A stretch of DNA of 64,000 nucleotides from Oscillospiraceae bacterium (GTDB lineage Bacteria > Bacillota > Clostridia > Oscillospirales > Oscillospiraceae): contig JAAWEH010000025.1 in the NCBI GenBank assembly GCA_022794215.1, positions 1 to 64,000 of the forward strand, in the 5' to 3' direction. Position 1 is the stretch's first letter; each line of letters begins with the position of its first letter. Position numbers and translations under genes: made by a program. The notes beneath the pieces were generated by a model, which made no database searches, was not told the DNA's origin, and saw nothing but the letters and a program-made list of their open reading frames with translations. This document shows positions 34,048 to 43,428 of this stretch, one piece after another.

Positions 34048-34911
34048 TCAATCCAAAATCTGAACCGCAGCCCCCAGCATTCCCTTGCCCACATATGTGG
34101 CCAAAGTTGCATCCATCCGGGCCGACCAGATATTTTGGCTCCCCGGCAGGGCTGCCAGCAGCTGCTCTTTCAGCTCCTCCATCCCCTCCGGATCACCGCC
34201 GTTGGCCACCGCCAGATTAAAGCGCTTGTGCTCTCCCAAGTGCTCCTTCACCAGCTCAATGAGCTTTCCCTGCACCTGCTTCCGTCCCCGAACCTTGGCC
34301 ACATTCACCAGCTCTCCGTTCTCGGCAAAGCCGATGAGGGGTTTGATACTCAAAAGGGTGCCGGCCATAGCCGTGATCTTTCCGATCCGGCCGCCCTTCT
34401 GCAGATACTCCAGAGTATCCACCGAGAAATAGGGATAGGTATTTTCCAGCAGGAAGGGCGCCCGCTCCTCCACCAGGGTTTTCCAATCCATCCCCCCCTG
34501 GATGTCCTCCCACAGCTGAAGCACCACCATGCCGATGCCCAGCGAGCCGCTGAGGGTTTCAAACACCGCCGTCTCCAGATCCTTCCGCTCCTCGCACTGA
34601 AGCCGGATCATGTTGTGGGTTCCGGAAAGGCCCGAGGACAGCGGCAGAGCAATCACCTTCTCGTAACCGTCCTCCCTGATCTGCTCCAGGGTCTCCGCCA
34701 CCCGCAGCATATCAGGAAGGGAAGTGCGGGGCAGCTGTCCGGCCGCCTGCCGGCGGTAGATGTCATCGTTATTGATGTTCTCTCCGTCGCTGTAATCCCC
34801 ATCGTCACAGGAGATCCGCAGGGGCACCACATAGATGGGCTTCCCCTTTCGGTATTCAAATTCCAGATCCGCACAGGAATCCACCAGGAACGCGATCTTA
34901 TCAGGATTCAA
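34048..34911 (-). CDS. DegV family fatty-acid-binding protein
   Basis: DegV/FakB proteins bind a fatty acid for phosphorylation by FakA. The 287-residue protein has FLVDSCADLE at the start, the RTSLPD motif near residue 62, SSGLSGTHN and SVDTLEYLQKGGRIGK. A fakA partner is not in the window, so the role in lipid recycling is by family only. The start is TTG at 34911 with GAGGA seven bases upstream. Confidence 0.9.
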   Translation of the reverse strand: MNPDKIAFLVDSCADLEFEYRKGKPIYVVPLRISCDDGDYSDGENINNDDIYRRQAAGQLPRTSLPDMLRVAETLEQIREDGYEKVIALPLSSGLSGTHNMIRLQCEERKDLETAVFETLSGSLGIGMVVLQLWEDIQGGMDWKTLVEERAPFLLENTYPYFSVDTLEYLQKGGRIGKITAMAGTLLSIKPLIGFAENGELVNVAKVRGRKQVQGKLIELVKEHLGEHKRFNLAVANGGDPEGMEELKEQLLAALPGSQNIWSARMDATLATYVGKGMLGAAVQILD

Positions 34912-34928
34912 GAAAATTCCTCCATCGG

Positions 34929-34980
34929 TTGACAGCCACGGGCCGTCCCCGTATAATACAGTTGTCAGATAACATTGTTA
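34929..34980 (+). promoter_or_regulatory. Consensus promoter and likely operator of the TetR gene
   Basis: Perfect TTGACA (34929-34934) and TATAAT (34952-34957) are 17 bases apart, the ideal sigma-A promoter. Just downstream ATAAC-ATT-GTTAT (34968-34980) is an inverted repeat placed where a repressor would block the start, so autorepression by the TetR product is likely. Confidence 0.7.
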
Positions 34981-35034
34981 TGCGACGATGACTATTATAC
35001 CTACTCCATCCACCAATGTCAAGGAGGAACCGAC

Positions 35035-35628
35035 ATGGATACGGATTATCAAGCCCGCAGACGCTCCCAGGCAGAGGCCACCCGCCGGGCCATTTTAGAT
35101 GCCGCCGGCGCCCTCTCCCGCCAGACCCCCTTCAGCAAGGTCAGCATCCGGGACATCTGTCAGGCCGCCGGCGTCACCACCGGAGCCTTCTACCACCATT
35201 TTTCCTCCAAAGAGGATCTTTTGAACCAGGGCTTCTCCTCTTTAGACTCCTTCATCGAAAAATCCCTGGTTCCCTACCAAAACGCCCCTCCCCTGGAGCG
35301 GTTGGAGGCCCTGCTGCGCCTCTACGCCCAGTTCATGGAGGAACAGGGTTGGGAAACCATCTCCCTATATTACCGCCGCCGTCTGACCGACCCGGGCGCC
35401 TCCCTCTCCTCCCAGCGCTATACCCTGCAAGCCATGGAGGATTGCCTCACCGCCCTGTCCCAGCAGGGCGTCCTCTCCTCCAGCTACGCCCCCGCTTGGA
35501 CGGCCAACTTCTTTTTCCGCCATTTCCGGGGCACCGTCATCGACTGGATCCTCCACCGGGGCTCCTACTCCTTGTGGCCCAAGCTGGCCCAGGACTACCA
35601 GCTCTTTGAGCGGGCTTTCCGGGCCTGA
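35035..35628 (+). CDS. TetR/AcrR family regulator
   Basis: The 197-residue repressor has the TetR DNA-binding domain at about 12-58 with FSKVSIRDICQAAGVTTGAF and YHHFSSKEDLL. The C-terminal half is a ligand-binding helical domain of no clear type. AGGAGG precedes the ATG at 35035. It is divergent from the DegV gene and lies before ylbJ; its targets cannot be named. Confidence 0.93.
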   Translation: MDTDYQARRRSQAEATRRAILDAAGALSRQTPFSKVSIRDICQAAGVTTGAFYHHFSSKEDLLNQGFSSLDSFIEKSLVPYQNAPPLERLEALLRLYAQFMEEQGWETISLYYRRRLTDPGASLSSQRYTLQAMEDCLTALSQQGVLSSSYAPAWTANFFFRHFRGTVIDWILHRGSYSLWPKLAQDYQLFERAFRA

Positions 35629-35687
35629 ATCCTCCGGTCATATCTCCCTCCACCGCCGAATATGCTGTTGGGCGGGGAGGGATCTGC

Positions 35688-36878
35688 TTGAATCGACTGC
35701 TGCGAAGCAAAGCCATACGAGACGGACTGTGGGGCACAGCGTTGCTATGCTGTGCCCTCGCTCTCTGCTGCTGGCCCAAGGAGGTCAGCTCCGCCGTCCG
35801 GGAGGGGCTGGGGCTCTGCTACAATGTGATCCTGCCCTCCCTCTTTCCCTTCTTTATCCTCACCTCCCTGGCCATCTCCCTGGGCTTGGCCGGATACCTG
35901 GGCCGCCTTCTGGAGCCCATTATGCGCCCTTTGTTTCACGTAAGCGGCGCCTGCGCCGCGGCCCTGGCCCTGGGCTTTGTTGGGGGATACCCCGTGGGCG
36001 CCCGAGCCGCCCTCACCCTCTACGAAAACGGCCAGTGCTCCAAAACCGAGTGTGAGCGTCTGTTGGCCTTCTGCAACAACTCTGGCCCCGCCTTCATCCT
36101 GGGCGTAGTGGGGGCCGGCATCTTTGCCGACAGCCGGGTGGGGCTCCTTCTGTGCCTGATCCACGCCGCCGCCTCCCTCTGCGTGGGGTTGGTGTTCCGC
36201 TTCTACCGCTGGAAAGATCGGTCCGTTAAGGAGCGTCCCTCCCCCTCCATCGCCGCCAAGCGCTTTTCCACCGCCTTCACCGGAGCCGTAAAGGACTCCG
36301 TGACCTCCACCCTCAACATCTGCGCCTTTGTGGTGTGCTTTACCGTCCTTCTCCGCCTGTGCTTCCTCTCCGGCCTTCTCCCTGTCCTGGCGGGACTTCT
36401 GGGCCGGCTGCTGTCCCCTCTGGGCTTCACCCAGATCTGGGCCCAGCGGCTCCTCACCGGGCTTTTGGAGCTCTCCTCCGGCGTTGCCGCCCTCACCGGG
36501 GACGGCTCCCTCTCCGGCAAGGTGTCCATGGCCGCCTTCCTCCTGGGCTGGGCCGGGATCTCGGTTCACTGCCAGGTTCTCTCCTTCCTGGGGGAGAGCG
36601 GTCTCAACGTCCACACCTACCTCTTTGGCAAGCTGCTCCACGGCGTCTTTTCCGCCGGTCTCACCGCCCTGACTCTGCGCCTGTTCCCCTTGCAGCAGAG
36701 TGTCTCCTCCTACCTGGTTCAGCAGGTGGAGGGCATTGCCGGCACCGATTTCTATTCCGCCCTGGCTGTCTCCACCGCCGCGGCCTGGCTGGTGTTTCTC
36801 CTGTTTTTCCTCCTGGCCGCCTTCGGGGTGCGAATGGAGCCAAAAACCAGTGGAAAGCGGCGAAAAAGTGTGGTATGA
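35688..36878 (+). CDS. ylbJ: Sporulation integral membrane protein YlbJ
   Basis: YlbJ is a forespore or mother-cell membrane protein needed for proper spore formation in B. subtilis and has a nucleoside-transporter-gate fold. The 396-residue protein has about nine to ten hydrophobic helices with ILPSLFPFFILTSLA, GFVGGYPVGARA and AFCNNSGPAFILGVVG, all typical of YlbJ. The TTG start follows GGGGAGG by seven bases. It adds to the evidence that the host sporulates. Confidence 0.92.
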   Translation: MNRLLRSKAIRDGLWGTALLCCALALCCWPKEVSSAVREGLGLCYNVILPSLFPFFILTSLAISLGLAGYLGRLLEPIMRPLFHVSGACAAALALGFVGGYPVGARAALTLYENGQCSKTECERLLAFCNNSGPAFILGVVGAGIFADSRVGLLLCLIHAAASLCVGLVFRFYRWKDRSVKERPSPSIAAKRFSTAFTGAVKDSVTSTLNICAFVVCFTVLLRLCFLSGLLPVLAGLLGRLLSPLGFTQIWAQRLLTGLLELSSGVAALTGDGSLSGKVSMAAFLLGWAGISVHCQVLSFLGESGLNVHTYLFGKLLHGVFSAGLTALTLRLFPLQQSVSSYLVQQVEGIAGTDFYSALAVSTAAAWLVFLLFFLLAAFGVRMEPKTSGKRRKSVV

Positions 36879-36909
36879 TAGTCAAAACCACCCACGAAGG
36901 AGAAAACCT

Positions 36910-37134
36910 ATGTTTGGGAAAAAAAACCTGTTTCAAGAGGGCATTGAGCCCCGCTGCACATACTGCGCCCACGGCGCCGCTCTGGAGGAGGGCAAGGTTC
37001 TCTGCGCCAAAAAGGGCGTGACCGCCGCCGGGGGGCACTGCGGCAAATTCAAGTACGATCCTCTGAAGCGGGTGCCCCCCAAGCCCGCCCGGTTGGAGAC
37101 AAGCAAGCTCTCCGCCGAGGATTTCCGGTTGTAA
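36910..37134 (+). CDS. Small Cys-rich protein, possible zinc binder
   Basis: This 74-residue protein has C16, C19, C32 and C44 in the pattern CTYCAHG...VLCAKKG...GGHCGKFKYDP. Four spaced Cys residues suggest a zinc or iron site. I believe similar small proteins are common in Clostridia, but no function is known. The reading begins at the ATG at 36910, shortly after the ylbJ stop, with AAGGAG upstream; the frame extends further 5' only as an overlap with ylbJ. Confidence 0.75.
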   Translation: MFGKKNLFQEGIEPRCTYCAHGAALEEGKVLCAKKGVTAAGGHCGKFKYDPLKRVPPKPARLETSKLSAEDFRL

Positions 37135-37198
37135 GCCACCGGGGATTTCACCCCCTTTTTCCTCCCTTTTGTCCCCTTTTTCCCCCCTTTTTTGCATC

Positions 37199-37232
37199 AA
37201 AACGGCGCCGCCCTTTTTGGGCGGCGCCGTTT
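37199..37232. terminator. Strong hairpin between convergent genes
   Basis: The arms AAACGGCGCCGCCC and GGGCGGCGCCGTTT surround TTTTT. T-tracts are short, but the position between two convergent genes supports a bidirectional terminator. Confidence 0.7.
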
Positions 37233-37247
37233 CTCACATTTTCGCCT

Positions 37248-38684
37248 TTATTTCTGTTCCTTTTGACCCTTTCCAACCGCATCCAGAATGGTTCGTCCCT
37301 CCGCTTCCCGGGCGTGCTTCTGCACATCCGCCTGATTGCGGGGACTGCGAACCAGAATGCCGGGGCCCTGGACGCAGCCGCCCTCGCAGGCCATGCCCTC
37401 CAGGAAATTCACGCCGCCGATGCCCTTTGCAAACTTCAAAAGTTCCACCTTGCACTGCGGGATACCGCTGCAGGAGACCGCGTTGAGCTTAAACTGCTCC
37501 TGGCTGACTCCGTGCTCCTTAAGTCCCTCCGCCACCGCAGCGGCCACGCCGCCGGAGTGTGCAAAGCTGCGGCCAAAGCCGCTGGCCTCGTCCAAGGGGG
37601 TCTCTTCCAGCTTCTCCACCTCGATGCCTTTGGAGGCAAAGAGGGCATACAGCTCCTCAAAGGTAATGGCGCAGTCCACCGCGCTCATGGTCTTGCCCAT
37701 AAACCGCTCCCGCTTTTTGGCGATACAGGGCCCCACAAAGACCACCCGGGCCTGGGCGTCCTGCTCTTTCACCTTCCGGGCGATCATCACCATGGGGGAG
37801 GGGGTGTCGGAAATGTATTGGGCCAGGTCGGGGAAGTTCTTCTCCACATAATCCACAAAAGCCGGACAGCAGGAGGAGAGCAGCTTTCCCTTCTCCACCA
37901 GCTCCTCGCTCTCCGCCTGGGCGGTAAGATCGGCTCCCAGAGCAACCTCGGCCACATCGTAGAAGCCCAGCTGCTTTAAGCCCGTGACCACCTGCCCCAG
38001 GGTGGCCGGGGCAAACTGGCCCACGATAGAGGGGGCTATCACCGCATACACCCGGAAGTTCCACCGCTGGGCCCCTTGGAGCATCTGGATGGTCTCCACA
38101 ATAAAGGATTTGTCCATCACCGCTCCGAAAGGACACTGGTAAGTACAGGCTCCGCAGGAAACGCACTTATTGACGTCAATGGCCGCCTTTTTATTCTCCC
38201 CCATGGCGATGGCCCCGGGGATACAGCCCCGCTCGCAGGGGCGCTGGTTTTTCTCAATGGCGCCGTAAGGACACACGGTGATGCACTTGCCGCAGAGGAT
38301 ACACTTATCATGGTCGATGGTGGCCTTCCGGTTCACCACGGAAATGGCCCCCTTGGGACAGTTGTGAACGCAGCGGGTGGCAATACAACCCCGGCAGGCC
38401 GGGCCCACCGTGATCTGGGTCACAGGGCACTCGTCGCAGGCGATCTCCATGACCTCCACCATACCCGGGTTGGAGGCGTCTCCCCCCAGAGCCATCTTTA
38501 CCCGGCTGGATACCACCGCCCGCTCCTTATAAATGCAGCAGCGCATCTTGGCCTCCGGCCCGGGGATAATTTTCTCCGGGATGTTCAGTACACCGGTGGC
38601 CAGCCGATCCTCCCAGGCCAGCTCAGCCACCTCTTTCAGCACAGAATGTTTCAGCTCCTGTACCGTTGTTTCAAATTTCAGCAT
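37248..38684 (-). CDS. [FeFe] hydrogenase, group B-like
   Basis: This 478-residue enzyme makes or uses H2, or senses it. Ferredoxin-type clusters come first (CRGCIATRC..C, CILCGKCITVC, CVSCGACTYQC), then the H-cluster domain with SSCCPAF, VGPCIAKKRERF and EGMACEGGC. The variant SSCCPAF in place of TSCCPxW, and the extra N-terminal Cys region, fit the group B (B1/B3) monomeric enzymes of Clostridia. No hydE/F/G maturases or electron partner are nearby. GGGAGAG lies before the ATG. Confidence 0.9.
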   Translation of the reverse strand: MLKFETTVQELKHSVLKEVAELAWEDRLATGVLNIPEKIIPGPEAKMRCCIYKERAVVSSRVKMALGGDASNPGMVEVMEIACDECPVTQITVGPACRGCIATRCVHNCPKGAISVVNRKATIDHDKCILCGKCITVCPYGAIEKNQRPCERGCIPGAIAMGENKKAAIDVNKCVSCGACTYQCPFGAVMDKSFIVETIQMLQGAQRWNFRVYAVIAPSIVGQFAPATLGQVVTGLKQLGFYDVAEVALGADLTAQAESEELVEKGKLLSSCCPAFVDYVEKNFPDLAQYISDTPSPMVMIARKVKEQDAQARVVFVGPCIAKKRERFMGKTMSAVDCAITFEELYALFASKGIEVEKLEETPLDEASGFGRSFAHSGGVAAAVAEGLKEHGVSQEQFKLNAVSCSGIPQCKVELLKFAKGIGGVNFLEGMACEGGCVQGPGILVRSPRNQADVQKHAREAEGRTILDAVGKGQKEQK

Positions 38685-38894
38685 AGTCGTCTCTCCCTTT
38701 TCTGACGGCTGGTTTTGTCGTCTTTCGACGTTTTACCCCATTGTACCTTGCTCCACAAGGGCTGTCAACGGCAAATTTGGCCCTTTTTACCTCGGATTGG
38801 AGCCCTGTTTCATGAAATGTGGCTTTCTTCTTTTTCAACGCATAGGATGGGGCAGCCTTTGGCTTTATTCTCCTATGTAGAGAGGTGTTCCCTT

Positions 38895-39764
38895 ATGCGT
38901 TTTGATCAGCTCCCCCAATCTCCCCCTACCCCCTCCTGGGATGTACCCCACGTTCCCCTTCCCGCGGATGCCCCCGCCTCACCCGCTCCGGCAGAGGCAA
39001 GCCCCGCCGGGAAAAATACCGTCCCGTCTGAGCCCACCCCTCCCTTTCCTCCGGCCTCAGAAAATCCCCAGGTCGATACCGCATCCGACGCTACCGTCCA
39101 GGTTCGGTTCCTCAACGGCGTCATGGACTCCGGCCCCTCCCTGCGGATCCTGGCCGGCAACCGGCTGCTCTCCTCCAGTCTGGCCCCCGGCTCCTTCAGC
39201 GAGGTCTTTTCTCTTCCTGCCGGGTTCCGGCTGTTCACCTTTTTCGATGCAAACTCCCCCTGGCTGCTCCTCTACCGGGCCTCGATCCCCCTGAATGCCG
39301 GGGATGTGGTGACTCTGGCCATGGTTCGCTCTGCCAACGGGCTGGATCTGGTTCGGGTGGATGACCGGCCTTGCGGGATCACAGGGACAGGGTGGAGCTG
39401 TCTGCGGTGTGTAAACCTGGTCTACGACAGCCCCGGTCTGGATCTGGTGCTGACCGACGGCAGAGTGGTTTTCACCGACGTGCGCTTCAAAGAGACCACC
39501 AACTACCGCCGGGCCCGTCCGGGCCGCTTTGACCTCTATGTGGCCCAAACCCCCCGGCCCGTCCCCGCCCCCCATACGGATATGGAAACGGTGGAGGATC
39601 TGCCCCGGGTGGTAGACAACCGCTCCCTCCCCGGCTTAGGCGGTGTTGAACCCCTGGTCTCCTTCTTCCTGGATCTGCGCGCCGGCAGCCAAGCCAGCGT
39701 CTATCTATTGGGAAACTGGGCCCTCTCCCCCCAACTTACCGTAGGAATAACGGAAAACTTTTGA
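38895..39764 (+). CDS. DUF4397-like protein with Pro-rich N-terminus
   Basis: The 289-residue product begins with about 65 Pro/Ala-rich residues and then shows a DUF4397-like beta domain (VQVRFLNGVMDSGPSLRILAG; LPAGFRLFTFFDAN; LYRASIPLNAGDVVTLAMV) and a shorter related segment (VRCVNLVYDSPGLDLVL-like) near residue 175. No signal peptide is visible. The function is unknown; DUF4397 proteins are often cell-surface or spore-associated. The ATG at 38895 follows AGAGGTG. Confidence 0.7.
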   Translation: MRFDQLPQSPPTPSWDVPHVPLPADAPASPAPAEASPAGKNTVPSEPTPPFPPASENPQVDTASDATVQVRFLNGVMDSGPSLRILAGNRLLSSSLAPGSFSEVFSLPAGFRLFTFFDANSPWLLLYRASIPLNAGDVVTLAMVRSANGLDLVRVDDRPCGITGTGWSCLRCVNLVYDSPGLDLVLTDGRVVFTDVRFKETTNYRRARPGRFDLYVAQTPRPVPAPHTDMETVEDLPRVVDNRSLPGLGGVEPLVSFFLDLRAGSQASVYLLGNWALSPQLTVGITENF

Positions 39765-39833
39765 AAGACGCACTCCCCCCTTTCTTTTCGCATAGCTTGA
39801 AGTGAGCCAATTTTGGAACGGAGGGTCAACTTT

Positions 39834-40910
39834 ATGGAACCAAAAGTCACTTTCTTCCTGGGGGCCAACACGCCCTCAGGGTTTTACTCCCTATATGACC
39901 AGATGCTGCCTCCCCAGGAGGCCCGCCGGATCTACCTTCTAAAGGGGGGCGCCGGCTGCGGGAAATCCTCCCTGATGAAGCGGGTGGCCGCCGCCCTGGA
40001 GGAGGCGGGAGAAAGCGTGGAATACATACGCTGCTCCGGGGATCCCGACTCCCTGGACGCAGTCATCTTCCCCCGGCTGAAGGCCGCCATCGTAGACGCC
40101 ACCGCCCCCCACGTGATGGAGCCCCGGCTCCCCGGAGTGGTGGAGAGCTATGTAGACCTGGGCCGCTTCTATGACCACCGGGCCCTGGCCAAGCAGCGGG
40201 AGGAGGTGGCCGCCGCCACCGACGGGTATAAAAGCCACTATAAGCGGGCCTACCGCTGTCTCACCGCCGCGGCCCAGCTTGCCGAGGACAACCGGGCCCT
40301 GCTCCTGTCCCCCTCTCTGGAGGCCAAAACCCTCAAGCGGGCCCGGGGCATCCTCTCCCGGGAGGTCAAAAAAACGGGCAATCAGCCCGGTCAGGCCATC
40401 CAGCGGTTCCTGGGGGCCATCTCCTGCCAGGGGCTGTCCTGCCGGTTTGACACGGTGGACGCCCTGTGCCGCAAGGTATATGAACTTTCCGACGCCTACG
40501 GTTTGGGAGCGGGGATGCTCACCGCCCTGGCCGCCGGCGCCATGTCCGCCGGCTATGACGTGATCCTGTGCCCCTCTCCCCTGTTTCCCGACCGGGCCGA
40601 GCACCTGCTGATCCCGGCTCTGAGTCTGGCCTTCGTCACCAGCACCCCCGCTCTCCCCTACCCCGGCAAGCCCTACCGCCGGGTGCGCATCGACGCCATG
40701 GCCGACAGCGAGGTTCTCCACAAGTATAAGACCCGGCTCAAATTTTCCCGAAAGGTGCAGACCGCCCTCCTGGATGAGGGCGTGGAGTCCCTGGCCCAAG
40801 CCAAGGCGGAGCACGACGTGCTGGAGACCCTCTATAACCCCCACGTGGATTTTGAGGGCGTCTACCGGCAGGCCGATCAAATCGCCCAGGAGATCCTGGA
40901 GCTGCGGTAA
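39834..40910 (+). CDS. P-loop ATPase of the PRK06851 type
   Basis: The 358-residue protein begins FFLGANTPSGFYSLYDQML and then has Walker A KGGAGCGKSSLMKR. A second related half is seen from about residue 180 without a clear P-loop. That two-part layout fits the uncharacterised PRK06851 family found in spore-forming Firmicutes. The role is unknown. The ATG at 39834 is preferred because GGAGGG lies just upstream. Confidence 0.78.
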   Translation: MEPKVTFFLGANTPSGFYSLYDQMLPPQEARRIYLLKGGAGCGKSSLMKRVAAALEEAGESVEYIRCSGDPDSLDAVIFPRLKAAIVDATAPHVMEPRLPGVVESYVDLGRFYDHRALAKQREEVAAATDGYKSHYKRAYRCLTAAAQLAEDNRALLLSPSLEAKTLKRARGILSREVKKTGNQPGQAIQRFLGAISCQGLSCRFDTVDALCRKVYELSDAYGLGAGMLTALAAGAMSAGYDVILCPSPLFPDRAEHLLIPALSLAFVTSTPALPYPGKPYRRVRIDAMADSEVLHKYKTRLKFSRKVQTALLDEGVESLAQAKAEHDVLETLYNPHVDFEGVYRQADQIAQEILELR

Positions 40911-40925
40911 AAACTGATTTTATAC

Positions 40926-40963
40926 AAAAAGGAGCCCCTTTCCGTGGAAAGGGGCTCCTTTTT
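40926..40963 (+). terminator. Intrinsic terminator
   Basis: The 18-base arms AAAAAGGAGCCCCTTTCC and GGAAAGGGGCTCCTTTTT around GT separate convergent genes and can work in both directions. Confidence 0.9.
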
Positions 40964-40976
40964 CTCCGTATAAGTT

Positions 40977-41687
40977 TTATCCCAGCAGTCCGGCCAGCCG
41001 CTGGGCCAAGGGCAGATACGCGATGGGCAAAAAGACCGCCGGAAGCATATTGCCCACCTTGAGCTTTTCCCGGGGCAGATCCAGCAGGTTGAAGGCGATG
41101 CCCACAATAATGGCGCCTCCCACCGCGCTCATCTCCACCACCACGGCGTCCGGCAGGTAGGGCCCCACCGCCCCGGCCAGCAGGGTTAAGCCCCCCTGGT
41201 AGAGCAGGATGGGAATAACGGAAAAGGCCACCCCCACCCCCATGGCGGCGGAAAAGGTGATGGCGCTGACCCCGTCGATCACGCCCTTGGAGATGATGAC
41301 GCTGTAATCCTGATTGAGCCCCGCCGCCAGCGAACCGTTGATGGCCATAGCCCCCACGCAGTAGACCACGGTGGCGGTGACAAAGCCCTCCACAAAGCGG
41401 TTGTCCCCCCGGTCTTTCATAAACTTTCTTTTCAGCAGTTCCCCCAGCGCATCCATTTTCCCCTCGATGTCGATCCACTCTCCCAAAAGGGTTCCGATCA
41501 CCATGCAGATGATCAGGCACAAGGTGTCCTCCCCGGCCAGCAGGCTGGACAGCCCGATCCCCAGCACGCACAGCCCCAGGCACTTCATAACGGCCTGGCC
41601 GGCGCGGGGGGAGAAACGGCTTTTCAGAGACAGGCCCAGCACGCTTCCGCACAGAACCAGCAGCATATTGATCCATACAGCAGGCAT
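40977..41687 (-). CDS. DUF554 family membrane protein
   Basis: The 236-residue protein has about seven hydrophobic helices and family features GTLLGEWIDIEGKMDALG, GFVTATVVYCVGAMAINGS and DGVSAITFSAAMGVGV. DUF554 (YdfK/YqgA-like) proteins are presumed transporters with no confirmed substrate. The start is the ATG at 41687; the longer open frame upstream is a mirror of the flippase gene on the other strand. Confidence 0.88.
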   Translation of the reverse strand: MPAVWINMLLVLCGSVLGLSLKSRFSPRAGQAVMKCLGLCVLGIGLSSLLAGEDTLCLIICMVIGTLLGEWIDIEGKMDALGELLKRKFMKDRGDNRFVEGFVTATVVYCVGAMAINGSLAAGLNQDYSVIISKGVIDGVSAITFSAAMGVGVAFSVIPILLYQGGLTLLAGAVGPYLPDAVVVEMSAVGGAIIVGIAFNLLDLPREKLKVGNMLPAVFLPIAYLPLAQRLAGLLG

Positions 41688-41849
41688 AGGGAACACTTCC
41701 TTGTAAGGGGAGAAATTAGATTTTATTGTAGTTTTTTTGCCCGCTTTTGTCAATGCCCTCCGCCCCGGGATACAGATATCAAAGCCAACAAAGTTCATAT
41801 GGGACTTGCCCTGTCTCATAGGCTTTTTACCATGAGAGGGGGCCTTTTC

Positions 41850-43382
41850 GTGAAAGCCATGTCCGCATTCCAAAGCACACTTCTGCTCACCGCCGTCAGC
41901 TTCTTTTCCCAGGCCGTGGGGTTTTTCTACCGGGTTCTCCTCTCCAGGATGGTGGGAGCGGAGATCATGGGCCTTTACCAGCTGATCATGCCCGCCTCCG
42001 CCGTGCTCATGTCCCTCACCGCCGTTGGCTTCACCGTGGCCTGCTCCAACCTGTCGGCCCAATACCGGGCCCGGGGCAACCTCTGGGCCGCCGACCGGGT
42101 GGTGCGCACCTGCATCCTGGGCTTTCTGTGCGCCTTTGGGGTGGTGGCTCTGGTGGCCGTCCCCCTTTCTGACGTTATCTCCGTCCGGCTGCTGGGGGAC
42201 GCCCGGTCTCAGCTGGGGCTTCTTCTGCTGCTGCCCTGCGTTCTCCTTACCGGACTGGAAAACATCCACAAGCACTCCTTCTACGGCGCCAGCCATGTCG
42301 GCCCCCCCGCCCTCACCGAGATCTGTGAGCAGGTCATTCGAACCGGGGCGGTGCTGGGGCTTCTGTGGCACTTTCTGCCCCAAAACCCGGAGCGCACCGT
42401 AGGCCTCATCGTCTGCGGCATGATCCTGTGCGAGATCTTTTCCGCGCTCACCCTGGCCTTTCTCTACCGTCGGGCGACGGGCCGGCATCCGGCGGGGGAG
42501 ACCGTCCCCCAGGACATTCTGCGCAGCAAGGTATTTCACATCGCTCTGCCCATTGCTCTTACCTCCCTGCTGGGCAACCTGATGGGGGCGGCCAACGCCG
42601 TCATCATTCCCCAGCAGCTGGTGCGCTCGGGCCAGGGGGTATCGGAGTCCATGGCATCCTTCGGTATCCTCTCCGGCATGACCATACCCCTTTTGACCCT
42701 GCCCACCGCCTTTATCTCCGCCATGGGCCTGGTTCTGCTGCCCCGGCTGGCCCAGGCCACCGCCCTTGGCCGGAAGGATCTGTGCCGCCGCCGGGCGACC
42801 AAGGCTCTCTCTGCCGCGGCCTGGCTCACCCTGCCCACCGCCGCCCTGCTCGCGGTGCTGGCCCCCCATCTGGGCCGAACCCTCTTTCGGGAGGAGGGGG
42901 TGGGACAATTCGCCCTCCCTCTGGCGGTGATTGTGGTTCTCAGCTGTTTTGAGTCGGTGCTCACCGTCTGCTTGAACGGCCTGGGCAAACAGGCCCTGGT
43001 CGCCAAGGACGGTCTTGTGTGCGGCGCGGTGCAGCTGTTCGTCACCTGGTGGCGGGTGGGGACTCCGGGGGTGGGGCTCCGGGGCTACGTGGAGGCCCTG
43101 TTTGTCAGCACGGTGCTGGGCGTTTTTCTCCACTGGCACTCCCTGCACCACGCCATTGGCCTGCAGTTTCAGCCCTTTGCCTGGGTGGTGGCCCCGGGTC
43201 TGTCCGCTCTGCTGGCAGGGCTGTGGGTCAACCTGCTCTTCCCCCTTCTCCTCCGCTCCGGTCTGGGCGAGGGGTATAGCTGTCTCATTTGCCTGCTCTT
43301 CGGCGCCCTGCTCTATTTCTGCGCCATGGCCGCCCAGGGAGTGGTCACAAGGAGGCCCCTCCCCTCTCCGGCTGGAAAATAA
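41850..43382 (+). CDS. MOP-superfamily flippase (stage V sporulation protein B-like)
   Basis: The 510-residue membrane protein has about 13-14 helices and resembles SpoVB and polysaccharide flippases (MurJ/MATE superfamily): GFFYRVLLSRMVGAEIMGLY near the N-terminus, YRARG, and AANAVIIPQQLV mid-protein. It probably moves a lipid-linked precursor across the membrane during cortex or wall synthesis. A GTG at 41850 is chosen, seven bases after GAGGGGG; an ATG three codons on is possible. Confidence 0.86.
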   Translation: MKAMSAFQSTLLLTAVSFFSQAVGFFYRVLLSRMVGAEIMGLYQLIMPASAVLMSLTAVGFTVACSNLSAQYRARGNLWAADRVVRTCILGFLCAFGVVALVAVPLSDVISVRLLGDARSQLGLLLLLPCVLLTGLENIHKHSFYGASHVGPPALTEICEQVIRTGAVLGLLWHFLPQNPERTVGLIVCGMILCEIFSALTLAFLYRRATGRHPAGETVPQDILRSKVFHIALPIALTSLLGNLMGAANAVIIPQQLVRSGQGVSESMASFGILSGMTIPLLTLPTAFISAMGLVLLPRLAQATALGRKDLCRRRATKALSAAAWLTLPTAALLAVLAPHLGRTLFREEGVGQFALPLAVIVVLSCFESVLTVCLNGLGKQALVAKDGLVCGAVQLFVTWWRVGTPGVGLRGYVEALFVSTVLGVFLHWHSLHHAIGLQFQPFAWVVAPGLSALLAGLWVNLLFPLLLRSGLGEGYSCLICLLFGALLYFCAMAAQGVVTRRPLPSPAGK

Positions 43383-43428
43383 TTCCTTTTCTCCCGTGCA
43401 AAATTCGCTGTTCTTCCCCTTTCCCCTC

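Noticed and set aside
36700-36909. 5' extension of the small Cys protein into the ylbJ gene
   Set aside because: The extension overlaps ylbJ in another frame; a ribosome binding site and the conserved start lie at 36910.
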